From the NCBI RefSeq assembly GCF_000321225.1, contig NW_004450286.1, positions 4,474,568 through 4,538,567 of the forward strand: a stretch of 64,000 nucleotides of DNA. Reading direction: 5' to 3'. Source of the DNA: Odobenus rosmarus divergens. Lineage: Eukaryota; Chordata; Mammalia; Carnivora; Odobenidae. The translations under genes and the position numbers were made by a program. The notes under the pieces were generated by a model. That model made no database searches and was not told where the DNA came from. It saw nothing but the letters and a program-made list of their open reading frames with translations. How positions within the stretch are numbered: position 1 is the first letter of the stretch; every line of letters begins with the position of its first letter. Shown here piece by piece: positions 35,668 to 48,518 of this stretch.

Positions 35668-36099
35668 TTCCAGATTATATTTTATTAAACTAGTTATGAA
35701 CTCCCAAATCACAGTGATTTCTAAATAGATGCTTCAAACTTTTTTTTTTTTCTGGAGATTTGGAAAGAGTGGAGAGTTAGAAGGATTTGAATCTATATTA
35801 TTGGGTAACACTCTAAGAGATATATATGACGTGTTACCACTAACCTGATGTATTTGAGGGCACAACTGTAAGTTGACAATGAGACCCTTGAGGTTAGTCA
35901 TCTGCATGGCAAATGCTATAAGTAAAATATAAAATAAAGCAGAAAGAGTTCAGTCTTTGGATCCCAATATCCATACTGCCATTTCTTTTTTTAAATCATG
36001 CTGCTTCATATTTTTATAGAGCAACCCCCATTTTACCTGTATTTATTAACAGAGTGAAGATAAATCAGAATTATTTTACTGGACCTACTTAAAAAAAAT

Positions 36100-36160
36100 A
36101 TTACTACATCAAAAACTAATGATGTACTGTATGTTGGCTAACTGAACATAATAAAAAAAT
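36100..36160 (+). mobile_element. Ultra-short LINE-1 3' end, sense
   Basis: ACATCAAAAACTAATGATGTACTGTATG...AACATAATAAAAAAA is the terminal L1 3' UTR with A-tail, the same terminus as the copy at 35595-35667 but in the opposite orientation, about 430 bases away. Confidence 0.75.
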
Positions 36161-39067
36161 TAATGACAGTCACTAGGATGCAAGTCTTGAAATAATAAAA
36201 TTTTTTTTAACACTAGCTTAAACACTCACTGTAACTCATAATATTTAACTGGATAAGCAATTATAATTACTTGTTCTGTGGTTTAACTAATCCACCACTG
36301 CATTTGAGTCTTGCCCTTCAGGACTTCACAGCTCCCAAACAAGTGATTTCTGGTACACTTCCTGCATTATGACAAAATATGCTACTCTTCAATTTACTAA
36401 ACATAGCTGTAAAACTAGACCCTGGCTTACAGATTCTATTAGCAAAACAACAGGAAATGAATTATTCACCCAAAGAGAAAGGAGATAAATGTGATATCTT
36501 TAAAGTACAAGGAGAAAACATCCCATATTGTTCATATGTTATGTTTCACTTACCATAGAGACAGGGGAGTGGAAAAGTGTGAGGGAAACTTAGAATCTGG
36601 AAGATGGAAGGATTTGTGAGAGGGGAACAAAATCGTGAAGAGAATAAGGACTGAGGAGGAAAACATGATAGCTCAGAGCCCAGAAACCAATAGAGATAGT
36701 TCCACTGTGGTGCCTGGAGGTTCCAGAAAGGGCCAGCAGTGATGGTGGCAGTATATCGATTACGTGGAGAGTGAGGAGTTTAGTTTAAGAAAAGAGAACA
36801 CAATAGGATGGGCATTGGAAAAGGAGGACTAGGTGTGGAAGATGAACAGAGGAAGGGAGGAGGGACTGACATTAGTCTGCTTATGGGAAAAGAGCAATAG
36901 ATTTCAAAGTCCATTGCTGGAGGAAGGGGGGAAAATCTATCCAATTGAAAAAACGGGTGGAATAGAATGAGCTGGGAGAGTGGAGATAAAGAATTGAATT
37001 TGAGTTGATAGTGACCCTTAAAGTTACCTGAAAAGGAAATTTAAAAGTCATTTGTGGAAAAGATTTCTAGTTCTTAATACTATAATTTCAGCATTTAGGG
37101 AAAAATTATGAACAAAGGTTACAAGAGAGATTTTGCTGAGCTAAAAACCTCTGCAGAGGAAGCCTACAATGGCATTACTTAGATTTCAGCTTTTTCTTGG
37201 AAATGTAAGAAGTGGCACAGGTGACAATCTTGTCTTGTTCCTCCACTGGTGGAGGTGATAATGAGTAATAAGTGTCCAAAGGGTAGGCTGCTGGAAGGAA
37301 GAGAAACTCTGCGCCTGGACAAACAGTGTAATCAGCCCTCAAGTAATTCAGTGATGGCTGTAGCTTTATGCAGGGAGGACAGCTGCCCATTAGTGTTAAT
37401 TAATCAACAGGAGAGAGAGATACAAGGTGTGTGTGTTTTCCAAAGCTCCACAGCCTGAGGCAGGAGGAATCCACGGTAGTCAGAGGCTGAAGGTGAAGTA
37501 GGACTCTAACTGCAGCAGTGAAAAATGGACTGGACTTTTATTTGGCATTCTGTGTTTCTTGCTAAGCATCAAGGGCACTTTGTACTCTCCTTTTCGTCCA
37601 GGAGGGAGGCACTCATAAAGGTTACCATCTCATAGGTGAGAAAGCCCACCCTCTGCCCCCACCTATCTCTGACTTCTGGAACAAAACACACACTGAGTAA
37701 GGCCAGAACACTGTGGGATTTCTCTCTTCAGAGGCTGAGCCTGACAACATTTTGAAAGGCTCCAGGTGCGGTGCAAGCAAGTCAGCTTCCTGAAGCAGGG
37801 TCAAGAACTGGACTAGATGATGCAAAATGCCCTCCAAGTCCTGCAGCTATGACTCAAGACCTTGAGGCTGTGCTGGTGAGGATCCAGCCCTGGCTCATGG
37901 GGCCATGTGGAGCCATGGAGCTGATGTGCATGGGTCCATCTTCAGTGTAGCACTGCTTTCTTGAATTTGGTTCAAGTTTCGCATTACTGGAGATAAGATT
38001 TGAAAATGACAAAATGCATGGTCAATGTTGTCGTAAAGATAGAAATGTAATCACATAAAATTTAACTTTAAGATTTTGGGAGTAACATTTGTTTTCATTA
38101 GAACATTTACTATTTATTAAGTATCATTTTTTATTTTATTCAGAAATTTCTGATTTTTATTATCCAGAAATCTTCTGATATTGGAATTTATGAAAACTAT
38201 TGTCTCCTATTAATATGTATCTTTGAGTAAGGTAATTACATTCATAGTTTAAAAAACAATTCATTTGATATACAGAAAGTATCTTTCTTTAATATTCTTT
38301 AAAATGATCCAGCTAGATTTTTTAAGGCTTCATTGCACTATTTCTTCACTCTGATGCCCGTCAGCAATTAGTGTTTTACTTATTTAGTATCTTGTTTTGT
38401 GTTTTTACATCCAAATCCTTGATTTCTTGAAGCTTGGGAACTATTATCTTCTGTTCTTCCTTGAGTGTCTAAAATAAGTCTGATAACATACACAATAAAT
38501 ATTTGTGGAATGTTATTTTTGTCTTTAGCCCTCTGTAAACACATTCATAATAATCTTCATGGAGAAGACAATGTGAAAAATATTTAATTGCAGTGTTGTC
38601 TTAAATGCATTCTATTTGACAGAGACTTTATGAGCACCATCGCTTGCAAAGTTGAGAACTATAAAGAGATTAAGGTGGTTTCTGTTGTCAGGATTTTACA
38701 ATTCAACCTTGTTCAGATAGAATTAATACATAGGTTTGCTGTAATTAAGGAAAGTTAGTAAAACAAGGTCTCTCACTCTTCCATTTCCCTCCTCCCTGCT
38801 AGAGCTATTGGGAACCATTATAACATCAAGAAATACTGCTAGGATTGAATGGCAAGTATTTTATCTTTATCATGTCCTCTAATGGCATCCAGTACTCACA
38901 TTATGAACCCAGCATTTCAGTGTGCTGAAGAGGTAGCAGGAGTAGCTAAGATCAAACATATAATAGCTCACTTGCTTGCCAAACTTAGAGGGACCTAGAT
39001 CTTTGATTTTCTTTTCCTCCTTTATCACACTGTTTAGCTATACTTCACTATTTATTATGTGATTTAT
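36161..39067. other. Intron sequence, nothing recognised
   Basis: About 2.9 kb without recognisable repeats. Short frames at 37175-37458 and 37622-37837 show no family motifs or splice-bounded conserved exon. 36540-37010 is purine-rich. Confidence 0.45.
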
Positions 39068-39258
39068 TTTTTTAAGATTTTATTTATTTGAGAGAGAGAC
39101 AGAAATCATGAGTGGCGGGGAGGGGTAGGGGGAGAGGGAGAGAGGGAAGCAGACTCCCCGCTGAGCAGGGAGCCCAATGTGGGCTCAGTCACAAGACCCT
39201 GAGATCATGACCTGAGCCAAAGGCAAAAGCTTACCCAACTGAGCCACCCAGGAGCCCC
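39068..39258 (-). mobile_element. Can-SINE
   Basis: Minus-strand, with AAGATTTTATTTATTTGAG at the left and GAGCCACCCAGGAGCCCC head at the right. The target duplication TTATTATGTGATTTA / TTATTATGTAATTTA (one mismatch) lies at about 39053 and 39260. Confidence 0.94.
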
Positions 39259-41413
39259 ATTATTATGTAATTTAAATCTAAAACCCATCTAAAAAGCCCT
39301 CACAGGATTTGGGGAACCCAAGGATAACAGGGTATGGAAACCATAGCGTTTAATAGTCATATACTGATTTGCATATTTTGTTGGGGCCTTCATACACACA
39401 TATGCAGTCATACTTACTCCACTCCCTCTCCTCCATACACATGTACACACACACACACCCTTACACATATTTTGTTCTTGCAATTTGTTTTACTATGGGG
39501 TCATTTATACTGAGAGATAAGAGTCTTTCCCCAGGATTGTAATTCTAGTAATTTAAGCTTATTTGCCTATTTCCTTCAAAGTTAGAATTTAACTTTTGTC
39601 ATAAATAGATACCTACAAGGAAAAAAATCATTGCATAAGTTATTGTTCTGATATCTTCCAGAATAAAAGCTGTCAGAGGATTGATTGCAAACTGTCACTC
39701 TACTAAGAGACTCCTTCCTTCATGAAAGTAAGGAATGTATCTAGGTGTGGATGTCTTGATTAGTTAAGGAATCAGGTGGTCTTGCTGTCTCATCCATATC
39801 TGCAAAGTCTGTATGATTCAATTAATTTTGCAGTGTATGACAACTTTGGTTTCCGTGACGACATTTGAATAGAGGGTTATGTACAAAAAATGGTGGTTTG
39901 GGATTAAACTAACTAAAAACTTTATGTTGGCTATAGCACATTCTGTCTGTCTTTAAGAAAATCAGTTCTCTTACTGCCACTTGAGATGTCAGGTCACTGG
40001 TCATAAAAATTACTTTGAAACTTGATGTCAATTTCATTGATAGTGAAGGCCAATCATAGTACTTTTTGACATCTGCTCTTTACACACTGATCCTATTAAT
40101 AAGAACTTATTGGACCTGCATGCTTCATATTTATGCTTGACCCTCAGCAGCCAACAATGTATATCATCAGTACAGGAAACAACACTTGATCTTGTCTTTA
40201 ATTTATAGTTTATATTTGCATTGTCTCTTTGGTTGTTAAGTTGATTTTATTTGATGCTGTTTATTATATTACATTTACTTGACAGGTGGCACATACTTTT
40301 ATCCTTTGGGTGATGATTCTGAGGTGAATAATAGCTTAATTCAGAGAGGGACCTTGAGGAAACTGTCTAGCTGGTTTTACCATTATAATTTACATTGTAT
40401 ATCAATATGGTGTATGTGTATTCATATACAGTTATATATTGTTTCAAAATAAAAGATGAGAAATGTGTTTGGTAAAATGGGATCCTTAGAGCAGTATACA
40501 TTGCCGACCTCAATTTAGGCTCTGGAACATACTTCAGATAATTTATTAGAAGTAGCACTCTAACAGCCAAAACTGTTTAAGTCCTGTGTGTGTTCATGTG
40601 TTTGTGTGTGTGTGTTTTCATCTCATTCATTTCCTTTGTGATGACACATACGGACACAACTATTAATGCTTGTTTTTTAGAATAACATTGGCATATGTCT
40701 ACTTAGACAAATGAATATTTTCATCTTTAATGACTCATTGGAGAGGAACAAGAAATTTGAATGAAAATTTGCATAGAATTGGAGGATGTGGGTAAAATAA
40801 GAAAAGAAAAAAACTTAGGACTTTTTTATAATCCCTTGATCACTGGAAGCATCACCTTGAATCTGTTGCAAACAGACTAACAAACACACAGATACATGCG
40901 TGCACACACACACCATGCATAGAATACCTTTAGCTTCCAAACAAATGGAATTTTTATTTGTAGTTAAGGTCATTTTTGGGTGGTCTCAATTTGTCATTGG
41001 CAATGGGCTTTTATTCATTTAATATTTGCCATGATATTAAATAAACATGAGATAAAACCAGTGCCTAGTTCTCCCATTCAAATTACCATCAATATTTGTG
41101 AATCATCATTTTAATATAACACATAACAGCATCTGAAACAATAGACACTATTTTCTATCTAGCAGCACTTAGTCATTATATATCTGTATTTTCTGGAAAA
41201 TCTACTTTAAAATGGCTTTGGATCCTCAGATTTTGCAGTAATTGTCATGATTAATATGATCCTCTTGATTGGTATTAAAAGTTCAAATATAGGTAGAGAA
41301 ATTTTATATTTTCTTCAAAATGAAATTTATTTTTTTTGCTTAAAAATGATTCATCCTCATTATAAAAACTAAAATTATAAATTTATTACATGTATAAATA
41401 TATATAAATATAC
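39259..41413. other. Intron sequence, nothing recognised
   Basis: Contains short CA/GT runs (39443-39460, 40588-40616, 40900-40916). No transposon ends or exons recognised. Confidence 0.45.
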
Positions 41414-41510
41414 TTTTTTTTTTGATGGGCAGCAAAGCAAGGTTTATTGAGTGATAACAAAGTGATAGTCCAAAGCTCCTGACGAGGGAGAGGACCCGAG
41501 AGGGTTGCCC
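41414..41510 (-). mobile_element. Retroposed LTR-ended RNA (polyadenylated ERV LTR fragment)
   Basis: On the minus strand this reads GGCAACCCTCTCGGGTCC...CTCAATAAACCTTGC...GCCCATC followed by a run of 10 A. It is homologous to 6252-6327 inside the solo LTR, which has a 10-base-shorter version. The A-run begins about 19 bases after AATAAA (41443-41448 reversed), where an LTR transcript would be cleaved and polyadenylated, and the U5 part of the LTR is absent. That is the form expected of a processed RNA end reinserted by LINE-1. A short TATAAAT flank is seen on both sides. Confidence 0.7.
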
Positions 41511-41539
41511 TATAAATTTTTAAAAGCGTGAAGAAGGAA

Positions 41540-41628
41540 AGTTGAAGTTATCTTGAGTCTTTCTTCTCAGAGGTAACCACAATTACCATTTTGGTGAACA
41601 ACATTTTAGGTATACACTTTCATACACA

Positions 41629-41665
<37 letters not shown>

Positions 41666-43066
41666 CTTCTTTAACAAGAGTTCATGTTAGACATTTTGTT
41701 TTTCCTTGTCAGTGGGATGTTTCCAATACATATAGAACTATTTCATCAATCATCCTTTTTGTTTTTAATTAGATAAATATGTAGTGAAAAAGAGATACGT
41801 GGAAAAAATTCAGGCACTATACAAACATAAAATTAAAATAGAATGATTCTCTTTATGGCAATAGCAATCCCACTTTTTTTCCCATATATAACTCATGTTA
41901 ATAGTTGGGACTTATCACTGTAGACTTTATATTTTGCATTTATACATAATTGTAATACGTAATTTTATTTAAATATGAACACTTTTTACATATATGCTAC
42001 AATATTTTTTACTTAAATTATATATATTTGAGATATTTTGTTAGCAGAAAGGGTTTTTTTTACATTTTTTACAGAATCATAGTATTACATAATGTAATTT
42101 ATTCTCCATTGATAAGTATTTAGATTCCTTTTCACTTTTATAAGTAAAATTGCAATGAACCTTCCTGTGGCTGCGTGTTTGTTCACATATGCAAGTATTT
42201 CTGAAGGACAGATTACATTAAATGGAATTGCTGCACTTTTGCATTTTAAATTTTCGTAGATGAGGCTATACAGCTGTCTGGAAAGTTGACCATTTACCCT
42301 CTAATTACTTCCCTATGCCTTCAGCAATACTGTAAAATATCAAAATTTTTAATTAGTGCTAATATGACAAGGAAAAATATCACTCTCTTGTTTTAGTTGT
42401 ATTTCCTGCTTAATAGATCAAAAGGTACATTGGGAATCTTTTAATGTATTTATTGTATTTCATATGTGAATTGTCTGTTTAAATATTTTGCCCACTTTTA
42501 ATGCCCCTTTTTCCTTCTTGATGTTTAAGAATTATTTATGCCTTCAGGATGCTAATCTTGTTTGGGTTATACTATACCAAATACTTTTGTTCTATCTTTT
42601 GCATTTGACTTTGTAAGTTTTCATTATTTTGAAATTTCAAAAATCTTTATGCAGTCATATATGCCAGTCTTTTTACATACATTGAACTCCCCCACCTTCC
42701 CTCCAAGTAGTAGCCAATTGGGGTATCACCATTATTTTTTCCCATCGCTCTGAAAGGCATTAAATTTCCAAGGGTTTTAATTACTCACTTACTATCTTTC
42801 CTTTATTCTTCTTTTTTGTAAATCATCTTTGCTAGCCTTTCACATATTCTTTCACATGTTAAAATTAAGCTAAGTTCCATTTAGATCTATTAAATTAATT
42901 GACAAATACAGGAAGAGTTAACATTTTATTTTTTAATATTGAGCATTCTCATTCAGGAATATGATATTTCTCCCCATTTATCCAGTTGTTCTTTTATGTC
43001 CTTAAGTAAAATTTAATACGTATACACATATGCATACCATGATATGCACATAAGCATGTATATGAT
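41540..43066 (-). mobile_element. Old LINE-1 (L1M-type), antisense, left part
   Basis: Antisense ORF2 3' landmarks are strongly diverged: AAATTGCAATGAACCTTCCTGTGG, CAAGTATTTCTGAAGGACAG, TTAAATGGAATTGCTG, CTTAATAGATCAAAAGG..., ATATTGAGCATTCTCATTC. (CA)n at 41625-41661. It resumes after the nested L1 at about 45050. Confidence 0.6.
41625..41661. repeat. (CA)n microsatellite
   Basis: ACACACACCC followed by about 14 CA units. Confidence 0.95.
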
Positions 43067-43084
43067 ATGGTTGTACTATTTCTT

Positions 43085-44693
43085 TTCTCTTTTTTAAATT
43101 TAAATTCAATTAATTAACATGTATATGTATTATTTGTTTCAGGGGTACAGGTCTGTGATTCATTAGTCTTATATAATAGCCAGTGCTCATTACAACACAT
43201 ACCCTCCCCAATGTCCATCACCCAGTTACCCCATCCCTCCACCCCTCTCCCCTCCAGCAACCCTCAGTTTGTTTCCTATGATTAAGAGTTTCTTATGGTT
43301 TTTCTCCCTCTCTGGTTTCATCTTGTTTCATTTTTTCCTCTCTTCCCCTATGATCCTCTGCATTGTTTCTTAAATCCACATATCAGTGAAATCATATGAT
43401 AATTGTCTTTCTCTGATTGACTTATTTTGCTTAGTATAATACCTTCTAGTTTCATCCATGTCCTTGCAAATGGTAAGATTTCATTTTTTGACGGCTATGT
43501 AATATTCCATTGTACACATATATGCCACATCTTCTTTATCCATTCATCTTTTGATGGACATCTGGGCTCTTTCCATAGTTTGGCTATTGTGGACATTGCT
43601 GTTATAAATATTGGGGTGCAGGTGCCCCTTTGGATCACTACATTCATATCTTTGGGGTAAATACCCAGTAGCGCAATTGCTGGGTCATAGGGTAGCTCTA
43701 TTTTCAACTTTTTGAGGAACCTCTGTACTGTTTTCCAGAGAGACTGCACTAGCTTGCATTCCCACCAACAGTGTAGGAGGGTGCCCCTTTCTTTGCATCC
43801 TCACCAGCATCTGTCATTTCCTGATTTATTAATTTTAGCCATTCTGACTGGTGTGAGATGCTATCTCATTGTGGTTTTGATTTGTATTTTTCTGATGCCA
43901 AGTGATGTTGAGACCTTTTTCATGTGTCTGTTGGCCATTTGGATATCTTCTTTGGAGAAATCTGTTCATGTCTTCTGCCCATTTATTGATTGGATTATTT
44001 GTTCTTTGGGTGTTGAGTTTGGTAAGTTCTTTATAGATTTTGGATACTAGCCCTTTATGTCATTTACAAATATCTTTTCCCATCTTGTTGGTTGTCTTTT
44101 GGTTTTGTCCACTGATTCCTTTGCTGTGCAAAAGCTTTTTATGTTGATGAAGTCCCAATAGTTCATTTTTGCCTTTGTTTGCCTTGCCTTCAGAGATGTG
44201 TCTAGCAAGACATTGCTACAGCTGAGGTTGAAGAGGTTGCTGCCTGTGTTCTCCTCAAGGATTTTGATGGATTCCTGTCTCACATTGAGGTCTTTCATCC
44301 ATTTTGAGTCTATTTTTGTGTGTGGTGTAAGGAAATGGTCCAGTTTCATTCTTCTGCATGTGGCTGTCCAATTTTCCCAATGCCATTTGTTGAAGAGACT
44401 GTCTTTTTTCCATTGGATACTCTTTCCTGCTTTGTCAAAGATTAGTTGACCATAGAGTTGAGGGTCCATTTCTGGCCTCTCTATTCTGTTCCACTGATCT
44501 GTGTGTCTGTTTTTGTGCCAGTACCATAATGTCTTGATGATGATAGCTTTGTAATAGAGCTTGAAGTCCGGAATTGTGATGCCCCCAGTTTTGGTTTTCT
44601 TTTTCAACATTCCTCTGACTATTCAGGGTCTTTTCTGGTTCCATACAAATTTTAGAATTATTTGTTCCAGTTCTATGAAAAAAGTTGAGACTC
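43085..44693 (-). mobile_element. Carnivore LINE-1, 3' segment of a twin-primed insertion
   Basis: The 3' UTR begins at 43085 and runs antisense through ORF2 to about 44693 (..GTTCCAGTTCTATGAAAAAAGTTGA). It is well preserved. It joins head-to-head with 44694-45031, and the pair is bounded by an exact 18-base duplication ATGGTTGTACTATTTCTT (43067-43084 and 45032-45049). Confidence 0.93.
44047..44610 (-). pseudogene. LINE-1 ORF2 C-terminal fragment
   Basis: A 187-codon open frame on the minus strand corresponds to the region of ORF2p after the reverse-transcriptase core. Recognisable phrases are [44 protein letters not shown] and [14 protein letters not shown]2p is normally about 1,275 residues with an N-terminal endonuclease, reverse transcriptase and a cysteine-rich tail. 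Only this part is open here. The frame ends at a stop at 44047 and the 5' part was never inserted in this orientation. Not functional. Confidence 0.85.
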
Positions 44694-45031
44694 CACCCCA
44701 AAACTGCTAAGACTCATACAGAATTCGGTAAAGTGGCAGGATATAAAATCAATGCACAGAAATCAGTTGCATTTCTATACACCAATGATGAGACAGAAGA
44801 AAGAGAAATTAAGAAGTCGATCCCATTTACAATTGCACCCAAAACTAGAAGATACCTATGAATAAACCTAACCAAAGAGGCAAAGGATCTGTACTCAAAA
44901 AGAAACCTAAAGAATACTCATGAAAGAAATTGAGGAAGACACAAAGAAATGGAAAAACATTCCATGTTCATGGATTGGAAGAACAAATATTGCTGAAATG
45001 TCTATGCTACCTAGAGCAATCTACACATTCA
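44694..45031 (+). mobile_element. Carnivore LINE-1, inverted 5' segment of the twin-primed insertion
   Basis: Sense ORF2 text (CTAAGACTCATACAGAATTCG, CAATGCACAGAAATCAGTTGC, TGTTCATGGATTGGAAGAAC, ATGCTACCTAGAGCAATCTAC) ends at ACATTCAATG. In an uninterrupted L1 that would be followed after about 25 bases by the sequence that starts the neighbouring minus-strand segment. The two parts therefore come from one RNA, with the 5' part inverted. Confidence 0.92.
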
Positions 45032-45049
45032 ATGGTTGTACTATTTCTT

Positions 45050-45950
45050 AATAGGTATATATACCATGAAATTTATAACTTTAGTTGCTACTATGACAGA
45101 TATTGGGCTACTAAAATTTTATTTTATGCTCATTGATGTATAGAAAAGTAATACATATATTCATCCTGCATTAAGACATGTTACTAAATACTCAGTAGTG
45201 ATAACAGCTTTTCAGAAAACTATCTCGCATTCTTTAGATAGGCAATTTTGTCACCCTCAGTTTAATATTTGCAGCCAGTTATTTCTTAGGTTCATTTACA
45301 TTGACTAGAACCTTGAGTAAAATATTGATTAACCTCAGTGATAGTGGAAATGCTTATCTTAATCTTGAATTTTGGGCAGCATATTTGCAGTAAATTTCTG
45401 GAATTTGTTTCAGGTTAAGAATGGTTCCTTCTAGGGGTGCCTGGGTGGCTCAGTCATTAAGCGTCTTCCTTCGGTTCAGGTCATGATCTCAGGGTCCTGG
45501 GATCGAGCCCCACATCGGGCTCCCTGCTCGGCGGGAAGCCTGCTTCTCCCTCTCCCTCTCCCCCTGCTTGTGTTCCCTCTCTTGCTGTGTCTCTCTCTGT
45601 CAAATAAATAAATAAAATCTTAAAAAAAAAAAGAATGGTTCCTTCTAGTCATAGCTCACTAAGATTTTTTTGTTTCTTTGTTTAGCTTTATTTTGCCTTA
45701 ATACGAATAGGCATAAAACTGTCATCAAATGCTTTTCTGAAATCTGTTGAAATATAGCAAAACAAGAGATTTTATAGTTAGATTTCCCAGTCATGAACCA
45801 CTGGTTTATTCCTCAGATAAATCACATCGTCTTGCTGTATTATTTTTCTTTTTTTTTTTTTTACATAATTAGATTTAAGTTTCTAATATTTTATTTATAA
45901 ATTGCCTGATAGCTCGGCCCCTAATTCCTATCTAATTTTGTTATCAGGTT
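45050..45950 (-). mobile_element. Old LINE-1 (L1M-type), antisense, right part, with a SINE inside
   Basis: Diverged antisense ORF2 wording (AGTGATAGTGGAAATGCTTATCTTAATC, AACCACTGGTTTATTCCTCAGATAAATC) matches the expected continuation of 41540-43066. Confidence 0.5.
45435..45630 (+). mobile_element. Can-SINE, sense to the gene
   Basis: Head GGGGTGCCTGGGTGGCTCAG, tRNA-like GGTCATGATCTCAGGG and GGATCGAGCCCC, tail CAAATAAATAAATAAAATCTT and A-run. An exact 18-base duplication AAGAATGGTTCCTTCTAG lies at 45417-45434 and 45631-45648. Confidence 0.97.
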
Positions 45951-47109
45951 ACATAATCACTAAAAGGCAATTATTGAAATGGGAGGAGACCTACAAATCA
46001 AATAATTAATCTGTTCCTCATCTTGCAGATGAATAACCAAAGACAGACAGATAAATTGTTAACACCAGCTAAAGTAATTCAGAGACAGGATTGTGTGATG
46101 TAAGATTCATAAAACTTGGGAGGTAGCTTGAGATGCAAAGTCCAAGAGAATATGAAGTTCCTTGGTAATAATTTGTTTTCTTGAAACACCCTGACTACAC
46201 TTGCTTCTATGAGGTCCACTACCTTTAGCTTCCTATCATACTTAGAAACTAGAGTTTTATTCTGTCTTTCATGCGTTCCCGTAAATAGATTCTATTTCCT
46301 GAGATTTGCTTCTACTGTCTTTGATTTCCCTTGCAGTTCCCAGCGCACAGCCCACATAAGAGGTGAATAATCAATATTTGTTACTTGATTAAAATTGTCC
46401 CCCTGCTTCTTGCCCTGCATTTCTATAGCACAATTCTATTAGTGAAATACTTTAGAAAACTTCTAATTCATGTTCATTTCTTGTTATTACAAAGAGCATC
46501 AGGGCAACACTGTTTCACCAGGAGAAATAGAAAAGCTGGCTTGTTTAGCCCGAAGTCACTTGGATGCCAACACTGGGAGATCACAGACCCCCTTCTACAC
46601 TTCTCAGGCTCAGTCCCCGGCCTCTGAGTGAGGCTTGGCTGCAAACAAAGTGTGCATTATATTATGTCTGCAGGAGACCCTAAAGCTCCTGGGTTTGTTG
46701 ATGGCAGTTATCATACCTCTTTCCATCTGCCATACTCACCAGCATTTGGCAGCCAGCTTGGGCCCTTTGAACAATTATTTTACTTGATTAAAAATAAATA
46801 AATTAAAAGCTAAGTTGGGAGCTCTTCCGTTGTTTCCAATTTGGTATCTTAAGTGAAAGTAAAACTTGAAAGAAACTGCCCCCCAAGCCTTGCTAAGTAT
46901 GATGACCAGACTAGAAGAAAACTGTGTTACTTTTCTTTGAAGTCCAGCTATCTAAGCCTTTGTGGAATATTGAAAATGAATTTCAAAGGGAGATTTTATT
47001 CCCCTTTCTTGCTTGTCCTGAATTTCCGCTGCTGTCTCCTTCCTCTATGTTCCATTTTTCATTCTCTCTTTGGGAACGATAAATTCTTAAGCATGCTAAT
47101 TTGTGCATT
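45951..47109. other. Intron sequence, little recognised
   Basis: A faint reversed MIR may lie at 45980-46100 (TTCCTCATCTTGCAGATGAATAACC). Frames at 46385-46627 and 46853-47131 have no recognised family. Confidence 0.4.
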
Positions 47110-47660
47110 CATGCATTTATTCATTCACTGAAGATCTATTATTGTTTGGCTCTCATATATCAGGCCCGAGGAACTGAGGGCCTAATGATGAGCAAACACA
47201 GGTAAGGACCCTGCTCTTATAAAGCAGAGGAAATGGTCACTAATCAAATAATCCCTTCAGTGAATGTATAATCACAAACTGAGACTCAAGCTGTGAAAGA
47301 AAAACCTGACTTGGATAGGGGGCATGTCTCCAGGGTGGATGGGCGATGAAGCATTGGTGAAAAACTGTTTAAGGAATTACTTTTGAGCAGATGGATATCT
47401 GATGGATAGCAGTTAAGCAGGCCTAAGGGATATAAGGGTGACAGTTAAGAAGGAGGAGGAGAATATTACAGGCTAAAGAAAATGGCATGTGCAAATATCC
47501 TGTGGCAGAAGGAAGTATGGGTAACTGAAAGTGGGTTTAATACCTGAAACAAAGAGAAAAAAAGAACTATGCATGATGAGGGTGTGGAGCTAGAAAAGAA
47601 GATGTTTCAGGAGATGTTTGAGAGGTGAAATAAAAAGAAATGGATAGATATGGGAATGGG
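47110..47660 (-). mobile_element. LINE-2 remnant, antisense
   Basis: TTTATTCATTCACTGAAGATCTATTATTG and ATATCAGGCCCGAGGAACTGAGGG are a reversed L2 3' end. Wording such as TTTTGAGCAGATGG and GGCATGTGCAAATATCCTGTGG continues the body. Confidence 0.55.
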
Positions 47661-48518
47661 AGAGTGAATATTGTCCAGGTAGTTTCTAGTTCTCTGCTTT
47701 GAGTTGTAAGATACATGAGGCTACCTCACCACCTACACAGTTCCCTGACCACATAGGCTAGTTTGACCATCAACATTCCACTCCAACATTCTAAGAATGG
47801 CCCTTCATGTGGCTGAATCGATGGACAACTTCAGGGATTACTTACTTGACTTCTCAGTATTTGATCATTGAGATCACCTTCTTGAAACTTTCTCTTCTTC
47901 CAGCCTCTATAGCATCAAAGTATTGTGGGTAACCTTCTCTATCCCTGACCACTTTTCTAAGATTCATGGTAGGATTGGCCTCTTCTAGCAGCCTAATAAA
48001 TATTGGTGTCTCAGGTACCTTTCTAAGAATATTTGCTCTCTACACAATCACATCCTATTACCATTGATAAACTAGTGACTCTAAAATTCTATCTCAGTCT
48101 TGAAAGTCTTTACACAGGAGTTGCATGACCATCTGTCAGAGAGAAAAGTGAATGAAAATGAAAGAGTGACCTTTATCCCCCACTGAGAGCTAGGATACAC
48201 AGTGACATGATATTACAATTAACGATGTGAACTATATATAAACAATGAATGTGTGGCAATGGAAATCTCATCAAACATCAAAGTTTGCTTCGTGTTCTTG
48301 AGAAATCCTATCACAGGTAAATAGCTGCGTGAGAATTCCATAGTGACAGACTGAATGATGTGTGATGAACAGCTGTCCAAATAGTGAGCTCATTCCTAGT
48401 AACAATAGCATTTCAGTTGTCTAAAATGACTGAGAGGACAACTACTACTGCTGAGATTTCAAATAAAACTTTATATTAGAATGTTGAAATATAGCATGCT
48501 CTGGTATTCAATACTTTT

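Noticed and set aside
44198..44449. Plus-strand open frames opposite the L1 ORF2 fragment
   Set aside because: They are shadows of the antisense ORF2 sequence.
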